Shown here in pieces: positions 23,784-35,206 of a stretch of DNA of 64,000 nt (positions are counted from its first letter, which is position 1; each line of letters begins with the position of its first letter). Under the pieces are notes generated by a model that searched no databases, was not told the origin of the DNA, and saw only the letters and a program-made list of their open reading frames with translations. The stretch comes from Polytrichum commune (taxonomy: Eukaryota; Streptophyta; Polytrichopsida; Polytrichales; Polytrichaceae): positions 10,354,501 to 10,418,500 of the forward strand of contig OX485805.1 in the NCBI GenBank assembly GCA_950295325.1, in the 5' to 3' direction. The translations under genes and the position numbers were made by a program.

Positions 23784-25127
23784 CGGCTAGGGTGAACCAG
23801 CACCTACACTCGTACCTTCGGGGGATGAAGGCCTCGCGGATGACACTGAAAACGTCATCCTTCTTTATGGGAAAGCCCCCCGACATTTTTTCTGCACCCG
23901 ACCGAAAACTGCTGCCCGCCCGCCCGATTTCGAAAAAACTAGTGTACTTGCATTTTTGAAGGCTACTTGTCCACAAATCCCATATTGAGTGCACTTCATT
24001 TTCAAGGTCTCCAATCCAATATATATGTTCACTTCCATTGAGTAAATAAGCAATTGACTAGATTTCATTTTCAAAGTGAAACCGTCAATAAAGCATGCAA
24101 TGAACTTGGAAGTCAAAAACATTACAAAATCCTCATTAATACTGAGGTTATAATTTTTGTCACCTACAATTGAAAGGGACCTTGTCATTCTAAAATGAAA
24201 CTAAAATTCATGATTTATTTATTCTATTTTTAATATAATATAATGTATTCTAGTGTAATATATTTATATTATATTATATATTTAATACCTTCTACAATCA
24301 CAAAGTTTTCATACGCATTTAAACTAGTAAAGTAAGATTGAATGCAACTAAGTCTAATAATTTCTGGTTAATCCTAATGAATCGTATTCAAGCCCAATTA
24401 AATCAGAAAATATGCGTACCAAATTAATTAACCCTAATTAATTATAAAATGTACTTACTAGAATTAGTCATGATTTAAATGGAATTAACTCCAGTAAATA
24501 TAATTTACGATTAATTAGGCATAATTAATTTGGTAAGCATATTTTCTGATTTAATTGGGTTTAATTAGGATTAATCAAAATATATTAGACTTAGTTGCAT
24601 TCAATCTTACTTAACTAGTTTAAATGCATATGGAAACTTTGTGATAGTAGAAGGTATTAACTATATTATATTAAAATATTTAAAATAAAATAAATAAATC
24701 ATGAATTTTAGTTTCATTTTAGAATGACAAGGTCCCTTTCAATTGTAGGTGACAAAAATTATAACCTCAGTATTAATGAGGATTTTGTAATGTTTTTGAC
24801 TTCCAAGTTAATTGCATGTTTTATTGACAGTTTCACTTTGAAAATGAAATCTAGTCAATTGCTTATTTACTCAATGGAAGTGAACATATATATTGGATTG
24901 GAGACCTTGAAAATGAAGTGCACTCAATATGGGATTTGTGGACAAGTAGCCTTCAAAAATGCAAGTACACTAGTTTTTTCGAAATCGGGCGGGCAAGCAG
25001 CAGTTTTCGGTCGGGTGCAGAAAAATGTCGGGGGGCTTTCCCATAAAGAAGGATGACGTTTTCAGTGTCATCCGCGAGGCCTTCATCCCCCGAAGGTACG
25101 AGTGTAGGTGTTGGTTCACCCTAGCCG
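23784..25127. mobile_element. Foldback DNA element, 1.34 kb, long inverted arms, 8-bp target duplication
   Basis: The left arm starts CGGCTAGGGTGAACCAGCAC and the right arm ends with a near-exact complement (GGTTCACCCTAGCCG). The arms are about 660 bp each and meet around an AT-rich centre near 24450-24505. TATCTAGA flanks both sides (23776-23783 and 25128-25135). Each arm carries the same open frame of about 107-110 residues (minus strand 24188-23865, plus strand 24724-25056) with no recognised domain. The outer 250 bp are GC-rich and the centre is very AT-rich. Arm similarity suggests recent origin or arm correction. The 8-bp duplication points to hAT or a relative; long arms are also known in Mutator-like foldbacks. 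Confidence 0.85.
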
Positions 25128-25135
25128 TATCTAGA

Positions 25136-26121
25136 CGCTGCATGGCGTAGAGGGACTCATTTTCTACCTCTCATCTTTTCTCCACCCTTTTAACTTAATC
25201 GGTTTCACAAAGACCTGTTCACATTGCCCCCCCTCGTTGGTCAGCTCAGCAAACCCCTCCTGCCTGCCTGCCTGCCTGCCAGCGCCGCGTTTCTCTACCT
25301 CCGGTGCTTCTTGTCGCTCCACTTTCCACCTTGCTCGCGCCATCGCCACATCGCCATCGCCACCGCTCCATTCCCGTCCCGCAGCTCATTCGATCACTCG
25401 CTCACTCCCCGGCCGCGCCCACGCAATTCGCAGGACCGAATTTGGTCCGAAACCGAGCAGATTTGAGCATTCCGGGAGGGAGCCCCCCATTCGAGGGCGT
25501 AGCTTGAGCTCCAACAACCTTATCTCCAGGTCATTTCGTGTGCGAGGAGCTCGCAGAAGTTCCTCTGTTGCAATTCTATCATGTGATGCAGTGCTTGTTA
25601 TTACCAATCTTAGAAATTCAAGAGTCGGGGTCGGGTTTCATCTGAGATTCACATTCCAGCTGTGGCAATTCGGTTGGGGTTTGGTTTGCATCGAGGAGGG
25701 GGAAGGGTTAGGGAACTGCGAGCTTTTGGAACTTTCAAGTGAGCAGAGGAGCTGGATTTAGGATGTGGCGGGATGTGGCAGGATGGTATGGTGACGGAGG
25801 AGAATTCTTATGATGCATTATCCCAGGGGTTTAGTTCTATTGCCGTCGGTGTATGCGCCGGTCAGGGGTGTAATTATTCTGCTCAGAAGATTGTGCACTC
25901 GCTTTAGAGTATCCATTTTTTAAGCTCTTGGATCCGGAGCTCATCGTATATTGGAAGTGTGAGAAGAGCTCTTGTTACAGAAACAGAGGGAGGGAAGGGT
26001 TTTGTGTGCTTTTCCATGTTTTGAGGGCATGGATTGAGGTGGTGACACCTGTTTCGTCCAAGAAGGACCGGTGTGGGAGTAGTGGCGTGAAGTGGAGTGA
26101 ATAGGTGATAGGTAGTCGACA
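25136..26121 (+). promoter_or_regulatory. Promoter and long 5' leader of the SirB1-like gene
   Basis: No TATA box is obvious. A CT-rich tract with CTCATCTTTTCTCC near 25170 and a GC-rich region around 25260-25460 suggest a TATA-less plant promoter. The foldback element ends only eight bases before this region. The open frames at 25224-25761 have no domain and overlap each other, so I regard them as chance frames or upstream ORFs. Where transcription starts and whether a leader intron exists cannot be decided. Confidence 0.4.
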
Positions 26122-29100
26122 ATGGAACCAGCTTGTGTGAACTTCTTGCGTGGCTACGTTCCAGCCTCGTCGAGTCCTAGTTGCAGTAGTCAAGGGAATG
26201 TTCGGACTGTTGTACCAGTAGTAAGGGCGTCGTTTCCGTCTCTCCCCCCTGCTCTTGCCACGCTGGCGCCCCAAGCTATGCAGCTAGGCACTCATTTGTG
26301 CTCCCTCCAGACATTCGTGAATCTTTCGGAGTCCGTTCAAAGCTTTGGTAGCAGGGGACTTCCGTTTCTGGACTTAGGTTGGATTGAGCGGTTTGAATTG
26401 AAGGAGTTGCAAAGCCAATTGCCAGCAAGAAGAAGAAGAAGGCAGTCTTCTCACACAAATGTAGGTTGCGGTAGTAGGTCTTTCTTCGATAGCTTGAAAG
26501 GGTACTGGTCTAGGGATTGCAGGACCGATTTTTCGTCTTTCGCTGGTGGAGCTTCTTCTTCTAATTCTGGCGAAGTCATCAGCCGACATCATCATGTGTC
26601 ACAGTGGGCCTCGAAGAAGACAATGCGCTCGTATCCTCCTCGGTGTAAATCGCAAGAATACGATGATGGTGGGAGTGATGGGGGAGCAGGAGGAGACGAG
26701 GAAGATTATGAGCGTACAAGTGGTGGGAGTGCAAATGAAGAAGGTGATTCTTCTACGAGTGGCTATGATGCCGTCTCAGATCCTTCTAAACTCGACCAAC
26801 CAGCTGCTGAAATTGGGACCCTTGAGTCCGAGTTGTCCATATATACGGTAAGGCTCAGATTCCTCCTCAACTTTGCCCTTTCACCAATTCCAAGGCATGT
26901 GGAAAGGCATTTGTAGTAGTAGTACACGGGATGTGACACTGGTTGCTGATTGCAGGGGCGGATGAAAGCACTTGAGAATTTCAGGGAAGAGGTGGCAAAA
27001 CCAGATGAAGAAATCAGTCTAGTCAGAGCAGCAGTGTTCGTTGCCCAACACATGTAAGTAGCATCTTAGGGACCTTTCTGTCTTCATCAAGAGACGCGAG
27101 CGAAGAGTCGTCAACATCGGTGATTATTATTTTGAGCTTGTGCGCTATTTTGTGATCATCACTGCTTCAAGCTATTCATTCCTGTAACACCTTTCAAATT
27201 TGAGCACTATAAGGCAACAAGTAAAACAATAGAGCTCTCCTGTAACTCAATGGGACTTTTCATTCGGAGTTGGTCCCCTATGGATTTCAAATGCAATTGT
27301 TTGCATACAAGATTTTCATACATCATGCAATTGTTGGTCCACACAATATCAATAATCTTTTTTCCACTTGTGTGGTAGTGTTTGAATTTAAATGAAGAGC
27401 AACCTATTTCGGTGCATTGAGGACCAACCTCATTGTAGCACCTCTTAATGAACCAATATAGAATGTTCTTCATACAAACCTCCACACTACCCCCAAGCAT
27501 GCACCAAAAACTTACTGAATGCGGAAATATTGTATGCAAAACAACCAACTCTCGACCAAAAGTCATCTAAAGTTAGAGGATAACTTTAATGTGCCCGATC
27601 ACTTCCATCTGTAGATGCATTTGTAGATTCCTGGGACCTTGCGGAAGGCTTTTTCCAGGCATTCCTTCCAAAGGAACAATGCAATCTGATGCGTTGAATG
27701 AAAGAAACATCTGAGAAGGATATCCTTTGTAGGATTGCCCTCTTGGTCTGTTCTGTGCTCAGACAAACTTGGAACAGTTGTCTTTGAACCTGGGGTATTT
27801 TCAGACAGTCGGGCAATCTGCATTTGTGTGGGACAAACAGTCTTTCTCAATTATGAGGTTGTACAAGCTCTCCTTTGGAAAGTGAATCGAGGTTGCTTTG
27901 GTTGTTTCCCAGAAGAGATAGTGGCAGTGAACAGGGTAAAGTCTAGATACATCTTGTGAGTGAGTTTGTAGTTGCACTGGTGACTATTTGAAAAGCTGTG
28001 AGTTGTTGTCTGCTACTTTGGTGATCAATGCTTTGGTGCAAACTGTAGGTACCCTAGAATTACTGCTGATGAAGTTGAAGCTGAGCTGGACAAGATGGCT
28101 GCGGAATTGGAACCTATATTACCACCTCCTGCTGGTGAGATGATGTTGCAAATAATGATGGTTACTTTGGTGTGTAAATGGAGAATATATATGTGAAGCT
28201 TATTGAGTGAAAGTAAGGTTATGTTAAGACACTTTTGCATCTGCTGCAAGTGTTAGATGAAGAGTATAGCGTTATATCTTGCTTTTGCAAACCTCTAGCC
28301 CTGGTCCGATGCAATATACCTCCAGTCCAATAGAAGATATTCTTTCTGCAAGCACATGGATGCAGAAGGTGTTCTAGTCACAAATCCTCAGTGTACCCTT
28401 ATTGTCCATTCTGAAAGGGCAGCCAGTGAATGGTGAAGAGTGCTGTGGTAAATTTGGGTTCCCTTTGAGTGGTTGGGAAATAATGTCGGTGGAGGATGGG
28501 GGAGGATTCACATTGATATCTTTGTGTGTGTGCAGAGCGATATACAATGCGGATGATAAATGCAGTCAACAAGTACCTTTATGGTGAACTGGGCTACAAG
28601 GGTGCCGAAGTCTATCTTGATCCTGACAACTCATGTATCAACATGGTGCTGAAGAGGCGAGAAGGTATCATATATCTTCCTGGATGAGAATAAAAGTTTT
28701 ATCATTTTTGTGTCAAATGTGTGGATCGGACTTTAATGACTAGGTTTGTGTGATGTTGAATTGCTGCATCCACTGTATAGCTTAAAATCTGAAGCTGGTT
28801 GTGTATGGAAGTAGCCATACCTGTCAAAGTCCCCACTGTCTGTGATATGTTTCCTGTATGCATTTAGTCTACTTGATCTCATTGGTTTCAGACGTGCCAG
28901 TTATGGGCTGTTTTGTTCCTGTGCAATATTCAGATGTAGTAGAGGAAAGTACACAAAAGTTGGTCTGGATTGATAATTTGTGAGTTCGGAACTGCCAATT
29001 CACCTTCTTGTTGGCTATATTGGCATCAACATAGTTGATGCATATCTTGCATTTCACATTCTAATAGTTGGATTTTGGAGGGCAGGATTACCACTTACAA

Positions 29101-30971
29101 TGTCCCTGGTGTATATGGAGCTTGCAAAGCGTGTGGGCTTGCCAATGCAAGGGGTATGAACCTGAATTTACTGGATCTTGACTGTCTTTTCTAAAGCATA
29201 AGAAAATGAACAAGCTGTAAATGATGAATTCCCTGAGAAGTCTGCACATAGCTAATTGCAAAACATTGTATTCTCATTTTCAAGTACCTCCTAGCAGATG
29301 TCTGGTACTAAACCAATCTTAATTCCTGTTCCCAGTCAGAATTGCCTACAAGTGGTCCTTTGGGTGAAAGTTCTCTTGTGGCAATCAAGTATTGAAATCA
29401 AGTTGGTCATTATGTGCATGTCTAGCAGCTACCACCTTTTAGACGACTTGTATCATGAAAGGTTGTATCGAATCATGGGTTATTTTGGTAGAGCTCACTC
29501 TGTGTTCATCGAAGTCAGTTAATTTTAAGGACTTTAATGCTCACAGAGATGCTTATAAGCATCTCTTTCACGTGGAGGTGTATAGTCATGCTCTCTAGTA
29601 TAGGTGAACAAGCTTTCTTTTCCTATTTTTGCATGTTCAATCAAGTGGGCCTCACTTGGGATGATTAGACTCAATAAAATACCTGTTAGTGCTGGGCTTG
29701 ATTTCAGGTGAATTTACCTGCTCATTTCATGTGCCGCCCTACGGGAGATGGACTGGAGTTTTTCATTGATGCACATGCTGGTGGGAAGGTCAGTATTATC
29801 TGTCTTCACAGATTTCAGCATATGTATGCCTTCTGATAGCGAGATTGTGTCACCATCCAGTTGTTGCAAGTATGTTAAGTGATTTGCAAAGCAACCTCAG
29901 AAAAAAAGCAGTAGCCCAAAATGTCCTAGACCCAAAGACTGCAGTAGGCCATTGACTTGGTTGTGAAATCAATTCAATGTATCATCAAGACTAGTTTGAG
30001 GTTGTCTTCTAGGTAGCTGTTGTGACAATTTTGGGTTTGACTCACATCTTGGTCAATGACTTGTTGAGCCAAGTCAAACATGTAATTTGTGGGCTGTATG
30101 GACTGTAGATCACTTTCCTCCAGGATGCTGAAGTTAGGCTGTCTGTTGTGTATGGTGTACCGGTGGCCATCAACCCAGAATTCCTGAAACACACTTCTAT
30201 TACCAATCGTGCCTTTCTTCTTCGGCTTCTCTTCAATTTAAAGCGTATCTACTTTGAAAGGAAAGACCCTGTGAGGTATATCTAACACCACAAATAATTA
30301 TTGTTAAGAGATCCAGAACAGAGCAGTACCAAAAGTCTGAACAAAGTTTTCAATGGTTGGAACTTTTGGACTTGAATAAAGAGAACTTATCTTTAACATG
30401 TCTTGCATTCTCTCTTTTTTGGCTTGTGCAGCACTTTATGCATAATCGATTACATCAAGATTGTGCGTCCTGGTGTCATTGAAGAGGTAAGGAGATGGCC
30501 GACATATATTGAGTTCTTGATTTGATATTTGAGCAAGTTTTGTGTCAAATACCTAGTTTGATTACCTATAGTGCATTTTGCCAAGGTTGGACAGTACTCA
30601 AAAGTTAAATGTTTGACGGTTTTTGATGTGTTGATGCACCAGACCAGAGACTATGGAATTTGCTTGTATCTCCTCAATCGCTTCTCTGAGGCAATACCTT
30701 GCCTTGAATTATATCTCCAGGTAAATATCATTTTGTTCAGGATAATATGCAACCTATGTTTTGGAGCAGGCTTCACCTGGGATATTAAGTTCCAGTTGTT
30801 ATTGGATCCTCTGTTTATAGCTCATTGACCCAATCGTGCTTTTTGGAGGTTTTGAAATTGTTTAGGGGCTTTTGGATAATGGTTGTAATTCTTCAATTAC
30901 AGGAAGCTCCCAGGGCCACAGATGCAGAGGCAATGAGGACACTTCTCCTTAAAATGCGAAAGGATTTATGA
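26122..30971 (+). CDS. Plastid-targeted SirB1-like protein (Transglut_core2 plus TPR), ten exons
   Basis: Exons: 26122-26847, 26956-27053, 28049-28134, 28536-28664, 29086-29153, 29708-29788, 30109-30275, 30432-30486, 30643-30720, 30903-30971. All introns are GT-AG and the frame holds throughout, giving 518 residues. Residues 1-60 are rich in Ser/Arg/Ala and poor in acidic residues, as in a chloroplast transit peptide; residues 190-235 are acidic and low in complexity. From residue 243 the protein matches bacterial SirB1 architecture: a helical lead-in, the transglutaminase-like core (EGLPLTMSLVYMELAKRVGL, then NLPAHFMC and FFIDAHAGGK) and a C-terminal TPR pair (DYGICLYLLNRFSEAIPCLE, then an Arg/Lys-rich end). 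The usual catalytic Cys of true transglutaminases is not evident, as is normal for this family. Plant homologues are nuclear-encoded; the plastid role is unknown to me. Exons 7 and 9 were placed by family conservation. Confidence 0.85.
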
Positions 30972-31890
30972 TGTCTCCCTTGTAGAAGATCCTTGGATTC
31001 TATATCTACATCCATTGATACTGTGACAACAAGTAGAATACATTCAAATAGTGTTTATTAGTGTCCTGCACTAGAGGAGCAACTGCCTTTGAGTGTTCCT
31101 GTTCACATTGTCCAGTTTCACTGGAGTGACTTCTCTGTATATAAGAGGATGTCCCATGCTCTGCAAATTGCAAGCATGATTGGATTGTATTCATCAAGAT
31201 TATCTGTTCGAGTATTTTGTGCTACACACGCGGTTTAGACTTGCCTTCTATGTGGCTATTGGCGGCTTAAAGCCCCAGGACACTGGGAACTTGGAACAGA
31301 AATCATTGACTGGCATTTGGAAAATATTGTACTTTTTTGTCAGAGAAATTGGAACCAACTATTTTCAAGAAGTTGAGCAGCAGTCTGATCTATGGAGTTT
31401 CACTCCTATGTATATTACGCTGGAAGCAATGTAGGCGCACAGTATGTAGGAGCAAAATCCAGAACTAGTAAGTTTTGGCAACATGAAATCTGAGGATCAT
31501 GATTTGAGGCATTATAGAATTCAAAATCCACCCGTTTGATAGGACATTGACATTTCAGTGTGCAATTTTGTCAATCCATGTATGTGGTAAAGAGAATTTG
31601 ACGTCATCACACATATGCATGGAATGCAATAAAAACTATGTGGAACGTACACCAAACCTAGCAGTTCAGGAGAGTCTTGTGATACAAATCAAACATGCAC
31701 TTTGAAGACAAACACTAACTGAGCACTGGGAAGGCAATTTACAACTCAAAACATACATATGATTAATACAGGCAAAAGGAATTTTAAGTGTGTAAAAACT
31801 GTGACTCCAGTAATTTATGTACAGATGATATAATACAGGTAATAGAAAATTATCATTTATCTTTGCAATTGAAAGTGGTACACTGCAAGT
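30972..31890. other. 3' untranslated and intergenic region of the SirB1-like gene
   Basis: The first few hundred bases are probably 3' UTR. Frames at 31006-31197 (minus) and 31180-31434 (plus) show no domain. Nothing else is recognised before the MITEs. Confidence 0.45.
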
Positions 31891-31895
31891 GTAAG

Positions 31896-32151
31896 CTGTT
31901 TTGTCTAATTAGTGTGGGCCACACTGATCCACACTATTTCTTGATTATAATTTGAAGCGGCCCACTGTAATTTCCAATGTGAAAAATTAGTGTGAGTTTC
32001 TTCATCTGCATATTTGGATGAAAACTCAAGGCAGGGCAAGCACTATAAAATTATTATTGTTAACCAAGGAAAGTACTATAAAATTAATGTGAGCCACACT
32101 AAATTCCAACCCACATGAATTTCCCACCCACACAAATTAGACAAAATAGTG
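31896..32151. mobile_element. MITE-like element, about 255 bp
   Basis: The left end contains TTTTGTCTAATTAGTGTGGG and the right end the inverted CCCACACAAATTAGACAAAA. The interior repeats the words ACTATAAAATTA and GAGCCACACT. No coding capacity. Exact outer borders and target duplication are unclear. Confidence 0.6.
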
Positions 32152-32192
32152 TAGTTATGTAGAGTGCTACTTGGAATTTTATGATCTGCATG

Positions 32193-32416
32193 ACTACACC
32201 GTTCGCAGTATTCGGTGTCACTTTCTATTCGGATTACGCATTGCTATAACATTTTATTGTGGATGTGAATTCTTACCAAGTAAAGATGTTAATGTCACAT
32301 AGTGTCCAAACAACCAATGTGACGTTTGTTGGTCAGAAATGATCTCCATATTAAAAAGTTAATAGCACAATGTAACTTCAAATAGTAAGTGACACTAAAT
32401 ATCATAACGGTGTAGT
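32193..32416. mobile_element. MITE of the ACTACACC family, 224 bp
   Basis: Begins ACTACACCGTT and ends AACGGTGTAGT. Next to these ends lie GGTGTCACTTTCTATT and its imperfect complement AATAGTAAGTGACACT. The ends resemble those of the element at 19785-20268, so both belong to one family. The interior is AT-rich. Confidence 0.7.
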
Positions 32417-32438
32417 ACAGATCTCGAAGAAGCAACTG

Positions 32439-32940
32439 AGCTTACCCTCCCAGCCAGAAAATACCGTCGAGGTATCACGTCCTGCACCTGAAACAGTTGA
32501 GTGAGAATGGACCAGAGAATGAGAAACAGAATACAAAACAAAGAATAACTGCCACCCTAAGTCAATAGCATTCTGCTTCCATTCTGTGGACAGCCGTTAC
32601 AGTAAAGCCCAAGACCCCCAAGACTTTCTGATCGATCACATGGCACTATCCACGAAATTGCATCGTGATTCTGAGCTGTAAGAAACTGAATCAATTATTA
32701 TAGGGTGCAACCATGCACTCTGCTATAACTTCATAAGTGCCAGTGATTTGACAAACGGAGAGTGACACCACATCCTTCAGGGAAATACAACCCATAACAG
32801 TCTTCGACCACAGAACCAATAGAACGAGAAACCTTACCTCTACAACTGAACTCCTGCCAACACCCTCGAAGATGGCATTTCCTACGCTTTCAGAAGTATG
32901 TGACTCATCATTGACACTCCGCTCCTTTGTACCAAATAAT
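32439..32940 (-). CDS. Two exons of an unknown minus-strand gene
   Basis: Exon 32940-32838 follows a TTACAG acceptor and ends before GTAAGG. It reads in one frame as LFGTKERSVNDESHTSES and continues VGNAIFEGVGRSSVVE. After a 349-bp intron a second exon (about 32488-32438) follows GTTTCAG and reads VQDVIPRRYFLAGR before GTAAGC. The borders and phase agree, which supports a real spliced gene. I do not recognise the family. A further candidate exon with a GTAAGC donor ends near 33342, just where the segmental duplication begins (33372). The gene may therefore have lost its upstream part there. No downstream exon was found; the next 250 bases are a MITE. Confidence 0.4.
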
Positions 32941-33569
32941 CTGTAAGGCAATCACCAAGGGCACTCAGCAGCGTGAGAGGCCAATTCACATATTCACATG
33001 TCATATATTTGAACATAATTCTGTTTAGCTCGATCCGCCCTATACACTGCAGGTTTTAGCTATTCTTGGACTACTACCATGCATAAATCTCCTGGATCAC
33101 CCTATCAAAGGGGAAAATTATCCCTGAGTCGACAAGAAGCCACTCTTGATGATCTCATCGAGGTAGGAAATAGGAAATTGAATTCCGATAAGAGATCGGC
33201 AATCTCTTCTCATCATGAGCACATGAGGAGCAGATATGAAAGAGCTTCAATCCTCTGCACATCCTAACCCTCAAACTTGGCGTAGTCCAGCTCAAAATCT
33301 GCAAGTAGCAGATACAAAACCACAACGAACACTCGGCTTACCTTGAGATCAGTACTGTCACATCTTCAAGCTTGGGTTACCGCAGAATATGCCGACTACC
33401 AACGATGTAGGAGGCAAAAACTAAATTCCAAGTACCTATCTTTCATCTAAGTAGTGCTACAAACACCCTGGCCTATACAAGTAATTACATGTTAATTATT
33501 GCAAAAACTCTCAGTTCTCAAGCCTATCTCCAGCCGGGCACATTCAAAATTCCCGCAGGGCTGATATTA

Positions 33570-33961
33570 TCAAGCCATGAGATCAATGGCAAGCTTCTGC
33601 AGGAAGGGCAAGTACACAGAAGGGGCGTGGAAAGCAAACGCTCCCAAAGGCTGTGCATCCATGTCCCTTGCCAACATCACCATCGACTTCGCATAGTTCA
33701 TGGGCTTCGTCATGAACTCATCCTCCACAGTGCGAGACGTGGGGGACACAAGGGAGAGGTGACGAGCACTTTCTGCGACGTACTCCAGGAGCTTCAGCAC
33801 CGAAGCCAAGGATTCAGCCTTGGAATTGTCATCCAGATGTTTGCGAATGCCCGTCATCATGGAATGGTTACCGCTCTGCAGGGCGGCACCCTGCAATCTC
33901 CTGGCAACCCGCAGCGCAGCATTAGAGAGGTCGGAGTTGCCCTCGTTGTTGATGCCCAGGC
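33570..33961 (-). pseudogene. Terminal exon of an unknown gene, copy A
   Basis: After a GATCCAG acceptor near 33962 the minus strand reads GLGINNEGNSDLSNAALRVA and so on for about 130 residues, ending KLAIDLMA and a stop. It is helical in character with many Leu, Ala and Met. I do not recognise the family. The same exon with near-identical sequence lies at 59787-60181. Only the last exon is visible in either copy, so both are probably gene fragments carried by the duplication. Confidence 0.45.
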
Positions 33962-34379
33962 CTGGATCAGGACAGATTCCACGAGTAAAAACCTAAGCAA
34001 GGAGAGGGTCAAACTAGATCATCGCGACGTCCTCTTTCTCATATGATCGATCGATGTATTGGCTGAGAGAGACAGCAATACATGGATAAAACCGGGACAA
34101 AGATCTGGTGTTTCCACTTCCAAAAAGAAAAGAATTACTGCAAAGTAATGCACCAAATTCCCCTAGAACTCTGGTATGGGTGGTTTCAAAAAATACATTT
34201 AAGATGAAACCTGTACAGTATGTAGATTTCGTCAATTAAATTCCAAACAATAAGTTAGACTTGCAGAAAGGCGATGAAAAGAGACAGTATATATACAACG
34301 GAGGATCACAAATGAATGAGTCTACAACTGTCCGGTATTAAATTAAGACACGACAAACCCGGTCCCGAGCTTCATCTAA

Positions 34380-34471
34380 TCAACCTGGCTTGTCACCGAT
34401 GTCATGGAACGCTGCCATGATTTCTTCTCCAAGGAGTGTTGCTTCTTCTTCTTCTTCTTGTGTCACTGCTC
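34380..34471 (-). pseudogene. Second terminal exon in duplication copy A
   Basis: After CTGCAG the minus strand reads AVTQEEEEEATLLGEEIMAA then FHDIGDKPG and stop, about 29 residues. Copy B has the same exon at 60715-60800 with a shorter Glu run. It looks like the last coding exon of a gene whose body is absent. No family recognised. Confidence 0.35.
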
Positions 34472-34612
34472 CTGCAGCCCCTTTGACCCAAACAGCTAAC
34501 CACACTGCACAGGTGGACGACACACAGACTACTCAGCTGGACACTCAGATGGACGACACGCAGGTGAGCATCGGCGGCGGACCACACGCAGGCGAGTCTC
34601 GCGCCACCCTGG

Positions 34613-35110
34613 CCAAGTGACAGGCACTCTTGCCACTATGACCAAGTGACGGCACTCTTGTCACTCGTGGCCAAGCCAAGTGACGGCACTCTTGCCACTC
34701 TTGGCAAAGCCAAGTGACATGCACTCTTGCCACTCCTGGCCAAGCTAAGTGACATGCACTCTGGCCACTCCTGGCAAAGCCAAGTGACATGCACTCTTGC
34801 CACTCTTGGTCAAGCCAAGTGACAGACACTCTTGCCACTCCAGGCCAAGCTAAGTGACATGCACTCTTGCCGCTCTGGCCAAGTGACGGCCTTCTTGCCA
34901 CTCCTGGCCAAGCCAAGTGATAGACACTCTTGCCACTCTTGGCCAAACCAAATTACAAGCACTCTTGCCAATGTGACCAAGTGACGGCACCTGACCAAGC
35001 CAAGTGACATGCACTTTTGCCACGCTTGACCAAGCCAAGTGACATGTACTTTTGGCACTCTAGCCAAGCCTTGTGACAGGTACTCTTGCCACTCGGGCCA
35101 AGTGATTTAT
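34613..35110. repeat. 36-bp minisatellite
   Basis: About fourteen degenerate copies of GCCAAGTGACATGCACTCTT followed by GCCACTCCTGGCCAA. The many overlapping minus-strand frames rich in AWPGVARV-type words are produced by this repeat and are not genes. Confidence 0.85.
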
Positions 35111-35128
35111 GGCACTCTTGCCCACTCG

Positions 35129-35206
35129 GCACTCGGTAAGCCAGAGCGCTCGGTAACCCAGAGCACTCGGTAACCCAGAGCACTCGTTAAGCCAGAGCGC
35201 TCGGTG
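35129..35206. repeat. Short 18-20-bp tandem repeat
   Basis: Four to five copies of AGAGCACTCGGTAACCC lie directly after the 36-bp minisatellite. Confidence 0.75.

Larger units (their letters stand above)
33372..34563. repeat. Segmental duplication, copy A (copy B at 59589-60893)
   Basis: From TTGGGTTACCGCAGAAT onward the sequence matches 59589-60893 almost base for base, with a few substitutions and small indels. One stretch of about 115 bp near 60290-60430 is present only in copy B. The segment contains the tail of the F-box gene and two minus-strand terminal exons. Similarity stops near 34563, where a minisatellite begins soon after in copy A. Confidence 0.9.

Noticed and set aside
25224-25761. 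174-residue frame upstream of the SirB1-like gene
   Set aside because: No domain, overlaps other frames, and lies in the CT/GC-rich leader of a better-supported gene.
33489-34046. 185- and 238-residue plus-strand frames in both duplication copies
   Set aside because: They are antisense shadows of the minus-strand terminal exon, which has an acceptor and better composition.
34545-35183. Minus-strand frames of AWPGVARVSVTW type
   Set aside because: By-products of the 36-bp minisatellite.
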